A stretch of 64,000 nucleotides of DNA, from positions 124,001-188,000 of the forward strand of contig JAGDYZ010000008.1 of assembly GCA_049116335.1 (NCBI GenBank), in the 5' to 3' direction. Below are positions 1 through 7,791 of the stretch, piece by piece. The position numbers and the translations under genes were made by a program. Numbering within the stretch: position 1 is the stretch's first letter; each line of letters opens with the position of its first letter. Below the pieces are notes generated by a model. That model had not been told where the DNA came from. It saw nothing but the letters and a program-made list of their open reading frames with translations, and did not search any database. This DNA is from CANMIH01 sp049116335. GTDB lineage: Bacteria > Pseudomonadota > Alphaproteobacteria > Rhodobacterales > Rhodobacteraceae.

Positions 1-386
1 TCGGGCTCGGGCTCGGGCTCGGGCTCGGGAGTTGGTTCCTCAACAACCACCTCAGACGCAATCGGCGCCTCTTCAGTAGTGGCTTCTGGTTCAGCTGTCG
101 GCGCGGGGCTGGTTTCCGGGGCTGGCGCCGCGACAGGTGTGGTGGCAACCGGAGCGACGCTGGCTTCGGGTGTCGATGTTTTGCTCTCGCCCAGTTTGGG
201 CACCGGCGCGCAGAAGAGCCATCGCAACAACACCCCAACCATGACGCACGTCAGTGCCCCAAGCAGAATGCCGGTGATGACCGATTTTCCAGATACTCCG
301 ATGGCCAAAACGGCTGACAGCAGGCCAAAGCCTGCCGCCGCTAGCCAGCAATTCATGGCGCATGTGCCAGAGTTGCTTTCTTTCAT
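1..386 (-). CDS. Membrane-anchored hypothetical protein with Glu-Pro repeat tail (partial)
   Basis: The reading frame starts at an ATG (386-384) and runs off the left edge, so only the first about 128 residues are visible. A short Cys-containing head is followed by two hydrophobic stretches (about residues 12-32 and 37-58). The rest is a low-complexity Ala/Pro/Thr/Glu segment ending in a perfect run of alternating Glu-Pro codons. That codon run produces the GAGCCC hexamer repeat at bases 1-28. The gene lies just downstream of nuoE in the same direction, where rhodobacterial nuo clusters often carry unannotated genes before nuoF. I do not recognise a family. A proline-rich stalk following membrane anchors suggests a spacer or scaffold, but that is inference. 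Confidence 0.6.
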   Translation of the reverse strand, partial: MKESNSGTCAMNCWLAAAGFGLLSAVLAIGVSGKSVITGILLGALTCVMVGVLLRWLFCAPVPKLGESKTSTPEASVAPVATTPVAAPAPETSPAPTAEPEATTEEAPIASEVVVEEPTPEPEPEPEP

Positions 387-457
387 TTTTTCCCTCCCAG
401 TCCCGTATTTGGTGTTTATACAAAAAAGATAACACCGATATGGGTCCGGTTGGCAAA

Positions 458-1531
458 TTAAGTCTTGCTTCCTGACGCAAGGACTTTGGCTTGTGCAACC
501 CAATCGTCACGGGTTACGCGGCCTTTAAAGCCCTCAAGGTTGGCATCAACCCAGGCCACTTCGTCTGCGGTCCACTCTGCGACCTGATCGAAATGGTAGA
601 ACCCAAGGCTGTTCAAAAGCTGTTCGAGCTTCGGCCCGACCCCTTTGATCAGCTTCAGGTCATCTGCGCCGGTCTCGCGGGCCGCTTCGAGTGCTGCGGG
701 ACGGGTCCCTGTCTCGGCATCTGACGACGTAGGGGCAGCCTCGGCCTTTGGTGCGGGTTTGGCAGCCGGGGCAACAGCCTCAGAGGCATCTTTGCCCACA
801 GCCTTGGCCGCGCCACCGTTGGACTGATCCTCCCAGCCCTGCACAACGGGCACTTCGGTGCCGTCAATGCGCTTTACGGTGTCACCGATATCCGTGGCCA
901 GTTGCGCCGAAGCATTGAGCTTGATCGACCCATTGACGAACTCGGTCAGAGAGGTGATGCCCCCTTCCGGTTCAGCAGCAAAGCGGCTGTTTTGCGGACC
1001 AACCTGCGGGACCTTCCCGCTCGACAGATCATCCAACAGCTGACGCAAACCCTCTGTAGTCAGGTCTTCGTAGTAATCCTTGCCGATCTGAGCCATGGGC
1101 GCATTGGTGCAGGCGCCAAGGCACTCAACCTCTTCCCAGGAGAACTTGCCATCCGCCGAAAGCGTGTGCGGTTTCTCGGCGATCTTTTCTTTGCAGATCG
1201 CCATCAAATCTTCGGCGCCACAGATCATGCAGGACAGGGTGCCACAGATCTGGATATGCGCAACAGAGCCAACCGGTTGCAGCTGGAACATGAAGTAGAA
1301 CGAGGCCACTTCAAGCACACGGATATAGGCCATGCCCAGCAAATCCGCCACGCCTTCGATGGCCTTCTGAGACAGCCAGCCCTCTTGCTCTTGTGCGCGC
1401 CACAACAGCGGGATCACCGCGCTGGCCTGACGGCCTTCAGGATACTTCGAGATCTGGTTTTCTGCCCAAACCATATTGGCCGGAGAAAAGGCAAAACTGT
1501 CGGGTTGTTCAGTGTGCAAGCGGCGCAGCAT
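458..1531 (-). CDS. nuoE: NADH-quinone oxidoreductase subunit E with C-terminal extension
   Basis: This is the 24-kDa peripheral-arm subunit of complex I, which carries the binuclear N1a cluster next to the FMN subunit. The cluster cysteines are visible as Cys96-x4-Cys101 and Cys137-x3-Cys141 in the order typical of NuoE. At 357 residues it is much longer than the 160-240 of most NuoE proteins. After about residue 200 there is an Ala/Pro-rich linker (about 245-285), then a compact C-terminal domain containing LIKGVGPKLEQLL and FKGRVTRDDWVAQAK. That domain resembles the helix-hairpin-helix-like tail seen on alphaproteobacterial L21 and some NuoE proteins. The start overlaps the upstream gene's stop by one base (TGATG), implying translational coupling. 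Confidence 0.95.
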   Translation of the reverse strand: MLRRLHTEQPDSFAFSPANMVWAENQISKYPEGRQASAVIPLLWRAQEQEGWLSQKAIEGVADLLGMAYIRVLEVASFYFMFQLQPVGSVAHIQICGTLSCMICGAEDLMAICKEKIAEKPHTLSADGKFSWEEVECLGACTNAPMAQIGKDYYEDLTTEGLRQLLDDLSSGKVPQVGPQNSRFAAEPEGGITSLTEFVNGSIKLNASAQLATDIGDTVKRIDGTEVPVVQGWEDQSNGGAAKAVGKDASEAVAPAAKPAPKAEAAPTSSDAETGTRPAALEAARETGADDLKLIKGVGPKLEQLLNSLGFYHFDQVAEWTADEVAWVDANLEGFKGRVTRDDWVAQAKVLASGSKT

Positions 1532-2067
1532 CAGTTGTCTCCTTCCGCGACCAGACGGCAGCCTTCGAATACGGCATACTGCGCGCCCAGAAAATCGCTT
1601 AGCGTTGTGAGAATTTCATCAAGTTCAGCATTGGTCTCAGGCTCTCCGATCCGAGCGGGCGACAGCGCCATCAATCGGGGGGCCAGACCTTTGATTTGTC
1701 CGGTCAAAAACAGGCGAAACCGATCCGGCTCACCAAGGATCGATGCCTTGGCAAGCGAGGTCTCAAGCCGGTTCAACAAAGGAACGATCTGATTGTGAAG
1801 CGCCGCCAAATGCGCGCCAGACATCACATCTATACGAGGGGGCCATTCTTCATCAGCCCCCGATCCCGGTGTGAGTGAGCGCAGCTCAGCGTCTAGCGCA
1901 GCCGCCGCATCAAAGTTGTCAAAACACAGGTCCAGCTTGTCTTCCAACAACCGGGTTTCCGCCGCCGACACATAGGCCACACGCGCATACCACGCCTGAA
2001 GCGCCACAAAGATTGTGGCGACCAGCGTCGAGATCGCAAGGATCGTATTGGCGCGGAGTGGTCTCAA
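1531..2067 (-). CDS. Hypothetical membrane-anchored protein within the nuo cluster
   Basis: A 178-residue protein with one N-terminal transmembrane helix (about residues 8-28) and a mostly helical, charged remainder that probably faces the periplasm. I recognise no catalytic motif or family. It sits between a small lipoprotein gene and nuoE, is read in the same direction, and overlaps nuoE by one base in a TGATG arrangement, so it is very likely on the nuo transcript. Its position suggests an accessory, assembly or envelope role, but a passenger gene is equally possible. Confidence 0.7.
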   Translation of the reverse strand: MRPLRANTILAISTLVATIFVALQAWYARVAYVSAAETRLLEDKLDLCFDNFDAAAALDAELRSLTPGSGADEEWPPRIDVMSGAHLAALHNQIVPLLNRLETSLAKASILGEPDRFRLFLTGQIKGLAPRLMALSPARIGEPETNAELDEILTTLSDFLGAQYAVFEGCRLVAEGDN

Positions 2068-2099
2068 GTTGGCCCCTATGGCTGCCCCGTACGGGTGGC

Positions 2100-2405
2100 T
2101 CAGGTTGCAGCGGCAGTTTCAGTTTTTGGCGCGCAGGTCCCGGTCACCAGTGTCACGCCACCATTTTCGGTCGACACAGCCTCTTCACGGGCCAGACGGA
2201 ACTGCGCCACTTCGGTCAAAAGCTCACGGGTCAGACCCGTCTGAAGCTCAACCGGCAGATAGTGCCGTTCGGTTTCAAGCGTACAGCCAATCGAGGCCAC
2301 CGCCGCGTCAAAATTGGTCAGATCTTCGTCAGTCACCCCTTTGGGCTTCAGCACACAGGCGGAGGTCAGGGCCAGCGCCGCAACGCCGTAAACTACTTTT
2401 TTCAT
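2100..2405 (-). CDS. Small lipoprotein within the nuo cluster
   Basis: The chosen start (ATG at 2405) is preceded by AGAAAGG with 7 bases of spacing and gives a signal peptide MKKVVYGVAALALTSAC ending in a lipobox (LTSA|C). An earlier in-frame start at 2435 would put ten extra residues before the signal and is less likely. The mature part is about 85 residues with two further cysteines (in ASIGC and TGTCAP), which may form a disulfide. The family is not recognised. It is co-directional with nuoA-E and probably co-transcribed. Confidence 0.7.
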   Translation of the reverse strand: MKKVVYGVAALALTSACVLKPKGVTDEDLTNFDAAVASIGCTLETERHYLPVELQTGLTRELLTEVAQFRLAREEAVSTENGGVTLVTGTCAPKTETAAAT

Positions 2406-2453
2406 TGGCAAGCCTTTCTGATCATACTTGGACATACGGGCGAAAATGCACCC

Positions 2454-3020
2454 TTACTTGCACGCTTTCAAACTGGCAGTCCCTGCAGATCGGTCCACAA
2501 CAACACGCCCATCTTCCATCATCGCCTCAATCGCGTCTTCAGCGAAATCGCCGACTTCGTCAATCAGAAGAGGGGAAATCAATCCTTCAAAGCCAAATTG
2601 CTGCGCAACATTCTGGGCAAACTTGACCTCAAAAACCTCTTGATCGACATCTACGTCAACTTTGCATCCAAGATCGGCAAATGTCTTGCTCACCAGAGGC
2701 GCGAACATCCAAGGAGGCAGTTTTTTTATAGAAACCAAAAACTCACCTTCAAGCTTTTCAGAAGCTAGCGCTGCACGCTCTACAACCCGCGCCTGTTTCG
2801 CACCGATCAAGGGCAAACATTCCTTGAGAGCATAATACCCAGTTGGCTGTTTCCTAGAAACCGAACACACAAAGCTCAAGCCACCGTTTTCAACAACAAT
2901 GGTTTCAGAGTTCATCACACCCTTGACGTCGAAGCCCAACTCTTCATTGAAAAGTGGCACAGCCTGCGCATGCGCGGCTGTACCCAACATTGAAGCAAAG
3001 ACCAGAGAGCGCAGAAACAT
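2454..3020 (-). CDS. Hypothetical exported protein immediately after nuoD
   Basis: A 188-residue protein with a Sec-type signal peptide (MFLRSLVFASMLGTAAHA, cleavage after AHA). The mature part has four cysteines (in SFVCSVS, LKECLP, DLGCKV and the C-terminal LKACK), which fits disulfides in the periplasm. Its ATG overlaps the nuoD stop by one base (TGATG), so it depends on nuoD translation. No family is recognised. Base composition is slightly AT-richer than nuoD, which hints at a later arrival or weaker codon selection. Confidence 0.7.
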   Translation of the reverse strand: MFLRSLVFASMLGTAAHAQAVPLFNEELGFDVKGVMNSETIVVENGGLSFVCSVSRKQPTGYYALKECLPLIGAKQARVVERAALASEKLEGEFLVSIKKLPPWMFAPLVSKTFADLGCKVDVDVDQEVFEVKFAQNVAQQFGFEGLISPLLIDEVGDFAEDAIEAMMEDGRVVVDRSAGTASLKACK

Positions 3021-4240
3021 CAGCGGTCGATCTCCCCAAACACCACGTCCATGGTGCCGATGATTGCCGCCACATCGGCCAGCTGGTGACCCTTGGCAAC
3101 ATGATCCATCGACTGCAGGTGCAGATATCCCGGCGCACGGATTTTGGCGCGGTAGGGTTTGTTTGACCCGTCTGCCACCAGATAAACGCCGAACTCACCC
3201 TTGGGCGCTTCGACGGCGGTGTAAACCTCACCTTCAGGCACGTGGAAACCTTCGGTGTAGAGTTTGAAGTGGTGGATCAAAGCCTCCATCGAGGTCTTCA
3301 TGTCACCGCGTTTCGGCGGTGTCACCTTCCCTCGGGCCAGAACATCGCCCTGCCCCTCCGGTGCGCGCAGCTTTTCGATGGCCTGCAAAATGATTCCGAT
3401 CGACTGGCGCATTTCTTCCATGCGGCAGAGATAGCGGTCGTAGCAGTCGCCGTTTTTGCCAACGGGCACCTGGAACTCAAACTCGTCATAGCATTCATAA
3501 GGCTGCGCACGGCGCAGATCCCATGCCAGCCCCGAACCTCGCACCATCACCCCGGAATAGCTCCAGTCGAGGATCTCTTGCTCAGAGATCACACCGATAT
3601 CGCAGTTCCGCTGTTTGAAGATGCGGTTTTCGGTCAGCAGCCCGTCGATGTCCGCAAGCACCTTGGGGAACTCGCCGCACCATTCTTCGATATCCGCCAG
3701 AAGTTCGGGCGGAAGATCCTGGTGCACACCACCGGGACGGAAATAGTTGGCGTGCAAGCGCGCACCACAGGCCCGCTCGTAGAAGATCATCAGCTTCTCA
3801 CGCTCTTCAAAGCCCCACAGCGGCGGCGTCAAAGCACCAACGTCCATCGCCTGAGTGGTGACGTTCAGCAGGTGGTTGAGAATACGACCAATTTCCGAGA
3901 ACAACACCCGGATCAGCGACCCACGGCGCGGCACAACCGTGCCGGTCAGCTTTTCAATCGCCAGACACCATGCATGTTCCTGGTTCATCGGCGCCACATA
4001 GTCGAGGCGGTCGAAGTACGGCAGGTTCTGCAGGTAGGTGCGGCTTTCCATCAGCTTTTCGGTGCCACGGTGCAGCAGGCCAATGTGAGGGTCGCAACGT
4101 TCAACAATCTCGCCGTCCAGTTCAAGAACCAAACGCAGCACCCCGTGCGCCGCCGGGTGCTGGGGGCCGAAGTTGATGTTGAAATTGCGGATCTTCTGTT
4201 CGCCGGTCAGGGCGTCTTCGAAACCTTTGGAGCCGTCCAT
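3020..4240 (-). CDS. nuoD: NADH-quinone oxidoreductase subunit D (49 kDa)
   Basis: This is the quinone-proximal subunit of the complex I Q-module. The protein contains the typical opening NFNINFGPQHPAAHGVLRL, the DPHIGLLHRGTEKL segment with the quinone-pocket histidines, and the GKVTPPKRGDMKTSMEALIHHFKL and FGVYLVADGSNKPYR regions. The start at 4240 is preferred over an upstream frame extension because AGGAGG lies 7 bases before it and it overlaps the nuoC stop (TAATG). That gives 406 residues, normal for the family. It is coupled on both sides, to nuoC and to the exported protein downstream. Confidence 0.97.
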   Translation of the reverse strand: MDGSKGFEDALTGEQKIRNFNINFGPQHPAAHGVLRLVLELDGEIVERCDPHIGLLHRGTEKLMESRTYLQNLPYFDRLDYVAPMNQEHAWCLAIEKLTGTVVPRRGSLIRVLFSEIGRILNHLLNVTTQAMDVGALTPPLWGFEEREKLMIFYERACGARLHANYFRPGGVHQDLPPELLADIEEWCGEFPKVLADIDGLLTENRIFKQRNCDIGVISEQEILDWSYSGVMVRGSGLAWDLRRAQPYECYDEFEFQVPVGKNGDCYDRYLCRMEEMRQSIGIILQAIEKLRAPEGQGDVLARGKVTPPKRGDMKTSMEALIHHFKLYTEGFHVPEGEVYTAVEAPKGEFGVYLVADGSNKPYRAKIRAPGYLHLQSMDHVAKGHQLADVAAIIGTMDVVFGEIDR

Positions 4241-4845
4241 TATTTCGCCTCCTGCTTTTCGTCCCCGGGCAGCACGTATTGCGCGCCTTCCCATGGGCTC
4301 ATGAAATCAAACTGGCGGTATTCCTGCACCAGCGACACTGGTTCATACACCACACGCTTCTGTTCTTCATCATAGCGCATTTCGGTATAACCCGTGGTCG
4401 GGAAATCCTTGCGCAGCGGATAGCCGCGGAATCCGTAGTCCGTCAGCAGACGGCGTAGGTCCGGGTGTCCGGTAAACATGATGCCGAACATGTCAAAAAT
4501 TTCGCGCTCGAACCAGTTGGCTGACGGGTGGACATCAACAGTCGAGGCCACCATTTCGTCTTCACGTACCGAGACACGCAGGCGAATGCGGTGGTTTTGG
4601 TACATCGAGAGGAAGTGATAAACGACGTCAAAACGCTTGGCGCGTTCCGGGTAGTCCACAGCAGTGATGTCAATCAGCGAGCTGAAGCGGCAGGTCGGGT
4701 CCGTTTTCAGGAACTCGACAAAGCCACGAATGTTGGCCAGGGCCACATCGACGTTCAGCTCATCATGGCTGATATCCCAGCCAATAACGCAATCGGGGCG
4801 TTTCGCTTCGATATAGGCGCCTAGTTCTGTCAGAGCTTCGGTCAT
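4240..4845 (-). CDS. nuoC: NADH-quinone oxidoreductase subunit C (30 kDa)
   Basis: A 201-residue peripheral subunit that packs against NuoB and NuoD. The diagnostic 30-kDa signature is present around SANWFEREIFDMFGIMFTGHPDLRRLLTDYGF and GYPLRKDFP. It is a separate gene rather than a NuoCD fusion, as usual in alphaproteobacteria. The ATG overlaps the nuoB stop by four bases (ATGA), and its own TAA overlaps the nuoD ATG. Confidence 0.97.
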   Translation of the reverse strand: MTEALTELGAYIEAKRPDCVIGWDISHDELNVDVALANIRGFVEFLKTDPTCRFSSLIDITAVDYPERAKRFDVVYHFLSMYQNHRIRLRVSVREDEMVASTVDVHPSANWFEREIFDMFGIMFTGHPDLRRLLTDYGFRGYPLRKDFPTTGYTEMRYDEEQKRVVYEPVSLVQEYRQFDFMSPWEGAQYVLPGDEKQEAK

Positions 4846-5375
4846 CGTGTAATTGTCCCCGTGCGGCGGATTTTCCGTTGCAGCGCCATCAGGCCATACA
4901 GCAGCGCCTCAGCGGTCGGAGGGCAACCCGGCACATAGACATCAACCGGCACGATGCGGTCACAGCCCCGCACAACCGAATAACTGTAGTGGTAGTAGCC
5001 ACCGCCATTGGCGCAGGAGCCCATCGAGATCACATAGCGCGGCTCGGGCATCTGGTCATAAACCTTGCGCAGCGCCGGGGCCATTTTGTTGGTCAGTGTC
5101 CCCGCCACAATCATCAGGTCGGACTGACGTGGGGAGGCGCGCGGTGCAATGCCAAAACGCTCGGCGTCATAGCGCGGCATTGAGGTGTGCATCATTTCAA
5201 CCGCGCAGCAGGCCAGACCAAAGGTCATCCAGTGCAGCGATCCGGTGCGCGCCCAATTGATGATGTCTTCGGTCGAGGTCAGCAGAAAGCCTTTGTCCTG
5301 CAGCTCGTTGTTGATCGCGCGGGTGACAACCTCTTTGTCGGCCCCTGCGGTGTTTGCTCCGGTCATCATTCCCAT
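4842..5375 (-). CDS. nuoB: NADH-quinone oxidoreductase subunit B (PSST)
   Basis: This subunit carries cluster N2, the electron donor to quinone. Numbered from the longest possible start (5396), the N2 ligands are Cys63-Cys64 in GLACCAVEMM, Cys128 in SMGSCANGG and Cys158 in VPGCPPTAEALL. The start is ambiguous because ATGs at 5396, 5375, 5369 and 5366 are all in frame. I chose 5375, which has AAAGGGG about 7 bases upstream; 5369 would give an ATGA overlap with the nuoA stop. Either choice leaves the conserved core intact. Confidence 0.95.
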   Translation of the reverse strand: MGMMTGANTAGADKEVVTRAINNELQDKGFLLTSTEDIINWARTGSLHWMTFGLACCAVEMMHTSMPRYDAERFGIAPRASPRQSDLMIVAGTLTNKMAPALRKVYDQMPEPRYVISMGSCANGGGYYHYSYSVVRGCDRIVPVDVYVPGCPPTAEALLYGLMALQRKIRRTGTITR

Positions 5376-5731
5376 TCCAGAGCCCCTTTCTTCCATTCGT
5401 AGGCAAAGCCAATTGTCAGAACCCCGAGGAACACCATCATCGACCAGAAGCCCACCATGCTCACATCCTTAAAGGCCACGGCCCATGGGAAGAGGAAGGC
5501 AATTTCCAGATCGAAGATAATGAAGAGAATCGACACCAGATAGAACCGGACATCAAACTTCATCCGGGCATCATCAAACGCGTTAAATCCGCATTCGTAG
5601 GCCGATACTTTTTCAGGATCAGGGTTGCGCACGGCCAGAACAACCGCTGCAAGAATCAAAACAAGTCCCAAACCAATGGCAATGGCTAGGAAAACAAGAA
5701 TGGGAAGGTATTCCCGCAGCATCTCGTCCAC
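5366..5731 (-). CDS. nuoA: NADH-quinone oxidoreductase subunit A
   Basis: A 121-residue membrane subunit with three predicted helices (about 9-33, 63-85 and 91-111). The conserved loop after helix 1 contains SAYECGFNAFDDARMKFDVRFY, whose Cys and acidic residues border the quinone channel. It is the first gene of the nuo operon, and its stop falls inside the start region of nuoB. Confidence 0.97.
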   Translation of the reverse strand: MDEMLREYLPILVFLAIAIGLGLVLILAAVVLAVRNPDPEKVSAYECGFNAFDDARMKFDVRFYLVSILFIIFDLEIAFLFPWAVAFKDVSMVGFWSMMVFLGVLTIGFAYEWKKGALEWE

Positions 5732-5949
5732 GAGTAGGCTCCTTCGGCTGGCGCATGGCGCGCTTTTAGGCTTAGAGGTGGCTTATCCCGCTCTGCGGGC
5801 GGGGTCAACACAGCGGAGGGGTTTTCAAGGCACTGAAAACAATCGCTGTTTGTCCTTCATTGGGTGAATTTCCTTTACCCAACAATAGGATGTTCGATTT
5901 TCACTGATTTTTCAGCGCCTTGGATTGCGTAAATGGGTCGCGGGCACGT
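5732..5949 (-). promoter_or_regulatory. Candidate nuo promoter region with two inverted repeats
   Basis: This 218-bp gap upstream of nuoA is AT-richer than its surroundings. It holds two perfect inverted repeats: GTTTTCA-N6-TGAAAAC at 5821-5840 and TTGGGT-N11-ACCCAA at 5860-5882. On the reverse strand, TTGACC (5808-5803) and GATAAG (5787-5782) are separated by 15 bases and could be a weak sigma-70-type promoter. They flank a small CCCGC/GCGGG hairpin. Regulator identity cannot be read from the sequence. Confidence 0.4.
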
Positions 5950-6336
5950 TTAGGAAACGTCAATGGTTGCGATCATCACATGTGCGGCAAACCCAGCCAT
6001 CACCGTCATCACTGGCCCCCAGACCGCGCGTTCCCGTTTTGAAGGCGTGATCCAGTTCAATACACAAGAGATCACGCTGACGCCCAAAGCCACCCAGCCA
6101 GTCCATCGCGCAAGGCCCAACCCGGGAAACCCTGCTGCGGACAAAATAGCAAGCCCCTGAAACACAACGATTGGAATCGAGATCACCGCAATGATCCGCC
6201 CCGACAGCGGCAAGGCGCCCTTATGCTGGCCACCTTGGGTGTATTCCCCCAAAGGCGACCCAACGATCAGCGCGATCTGGAAAAAGACGATCCCAAGACA
6301 AAGCGTGGCATAAAGATGTGCGATCTGAACGGTCAT
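5950..6336 (-). CDS. Small integral membrane protein of unknown function
   Basis: A 128-residue protein with four hydrophobic segments (about 8-27, 44-68, 76-94 and 104-124) connected by short loops, so nearly all of it is embedded in the inner membrane. No known motif is visible. It lies between the hydratase gene (58 bases away) and the nuo promoter region, read in the same direction as both. The topology resembles generic four-helix membrane proteins common in this group; no function is assigned. Confidence 0.7.
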   Translation of the reverse strand: MTVQIAHLYATLCLGIVFFQIALIVGSPLGEYTQGGQHKGALPLSGRIIAVISIPIVVFQGLAILSAAGFPGLGLARWTGWVALGVSVISCVLNWITPSKRERAVWGPVMTVMAGFAAHVMIATIDVS

Positions 6337-6394
6337 GTGGGCAAAGGACCCTGCCCTGCCCGCAAAGACAACCGTTTTCTACGTCTATTAAACG

Positions 6395-7174
6395 TTACTG
6401 CGCCCAGGGCGCCGGGCGTTTGTCGAAAAAGGCCGCAATGCCCTCACGGGCCTCGTCCCTTTCCCACCGCAGCGCAAGTGCATCAATGGCATGCTCGACC
6501 TGCGCCGTCTGCACCGATCCGGCCAAGGTCCGCAGCAGCGCCTTGGCGTCTTTCACGGCCCCCGGTGCGCAGATCAGATAAGGCGCAACCTCGGCCTCTA
6601 CCGCCGCGTCGAGATCTTCGGCCGCAACCACGCGGTTGAACAGGCTCAGCCGCTGCGCTTCCTCCGCCCCAAAGATCCGCGCGTTCATAAAGACCTCTTG
6701 CGCCTTCACATGCCCCATCCGAGCAATCACATAGGGGCCGATATTGGCCGGGATCAGACCCAGCTTCACTTCGGTCAGCCCAAGCTTAGCGCTCTCAACA
6801 CCTACAATCACATCACAGACCGAAATCAACCCGACGCCACCCCCAAAGGCGTTGCCCTGCACCCGGCCAATCAGCGGCTGTGGCAGGTTATACAACGCGC
6901 CCAAGGCTGTGGCGATGCGGGCCGATTCTGTGCGACGCGTTGCGGCGTCCATTTCGAACTGTTCCCGCATCCAGGCCAGATCGCCACCGGCGCAAAAGGT
7001 CTTGCCCTCGGCGGCCAGCACAACCACCTTCACGCTCTCGTCGCGCGCCAGGGCATTGGCCGCATCTTCCAGCTCCTGCATCATCTGTGCCGACAGGGCG
7101 TTGTGTTTGTCGGACCGCGCCAGCCACAGAGTGGCCACGCCACGGTCGTCGCGGGTTTCACGAATAAAGTCCAT
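6395..7174 (-). CDS. liuC: Enoyl-CoA hydratase/isomerase, probable methylglutaconyl-CoA hydratase
   Basis: A 259-residue crotonase-fold enzyme expected to hydrate 3-methylglutaconyl-CoA to HMG-CoA in leucine degradation. Visible features are the CoA-binding stretch KHNALSAQMMQEL near the N-terminus, the oxyanion-hole segment CAGGDLAWM (about residues 62-70) and the second glycine-rich segment GNAFGGGVGLISVCD. A catalytic-region Glu lies in TEVKLGLIPANIGPYV. The specific substrate is inferred from its place among mcc, HMG-CoA lyase and ivd genes. Its ATG overlaps the upstream methyltransferase stop (TAATG). Confidence 0.9.
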   Translation of the reverse strand: MDFIRETRDDRGVATLWLARSDKHNALSAQMMQELEDAANALARDESVKVVVLAAEGKTFCAGGDLAWMREQFEMDAATRRTESARIATALGALYNLPQPLIGRVQGNAFGGGVGLISVCDVIVGVESAKLGLTEVKLGLIPANIGPYVIARMGHVKAQEVFMNARIFGAEEAQRLSLFNRVVAAEDLDAAVEAEVAPYLICAPGAVKDAKALLRTLAGSVQTAQVEHAIDALALRWERDEAREGIAAFFDKRPAPWAQ

Positions 7175-7791
7175 TAGACCTCCTCAACCCGCCGCAGCAG
7201 GCTTATCTGAAATTTCTGCTCTCGACCGGCCGGGGTCACATGCACCTGCCGCGCGCTCTGTTCGAGATCAAATCCCGCGCCCAGCGTTTCGGCCAGCTGA
7301 CTGGGGCTATATCTCTGCACCGGCAATCCACTGCATTTTTCCGGGCCATCGTCTGCAAAGGTGGCCATGACCGCCGCCGCCCCCACAGGCAGAGCCGCCC
7401 GCATGGCGGCGATATAGGCCGCGCGTGCCTCAGGCGTTGTCATGAAATGAAACACCGCCCGGTCATGCCAAACCCCATAGGTTCGGCTCGGCATCCAGCG
7501 GGTCATATCCGCGCAAATCCAGCATACCTCAGAGGCCTCATCCCCAAGACGGGTTTGGGCGATATCCAGCGCTGCCTGCGACAGATCCAATACAGAGATA
7601 TCACACAGCCCCTGCCGCAACAGCGCGGCAGACAGAGCCGAGGCCCCGCCGCCAATGTCGATCACGCCCTGCTCGGCCCCGCCAGCGCGCGCGATCCAGT
7701 CCAGCGACAGCTCAGGCCGCTCTTCAAACCAGCTCACCCCGCCGTCGCCCTTGGCATAGGCCGCATTCCAATGGTCCACCCCGCCGGTCAT
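7174..7791 (-). CDS. Class I SAM-dependent methyltransferase
   Basis: A 205-residue Rossmann-fold methyltransferase. Motif I is GVIDIGGGASALSAALL (about residues 42-58), followed by the acidic SVLDLSQAAL after strand 2 and ICADMTRW as motif II. The sequence near WHDRAVFHFMTTPE is typical of small-molecule (thiopurine/tellurite-like) methyltransferases, but the substrate is unknown. It overlaps the HMG-CoA lyase stop by four bases (ATGA) and the hydratase start by one, so it is firmly embedded in the leucine operon although no leucine-pathway step needs it. Confidence 0.85.
   Translation of the reverse strand: MTGGVDHWNAAYAKGDGGVSWFEERPELSLDWIARAGGAEQGVIDIGGGASALSAALLRQGLCDISVLDLSQAALDIAQTRLGDEASEVCWICADMTRWMPSRTYGVWHDRAVFHFMTTPEARAAYIAAMRAALPVGAAAVMATFADDGPEKCSGLPVQRYSPSQLAETLGAGFDLEQSARQVHVTPAGREQKFQISLLRRVEEV

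Noticed and set aside
902..1792. 296-codon open frame on the forward strand across nuoE
   Set aside because: It is antisense to a clearly coding nuoE, has no recognisable domain and reflects the high GC of the opposite strand.
3242..4375. 377-codon forward frame across nuoD
   Set aside because: Antisense to conserved nuoD with no protein features; a codon-bias shadow.
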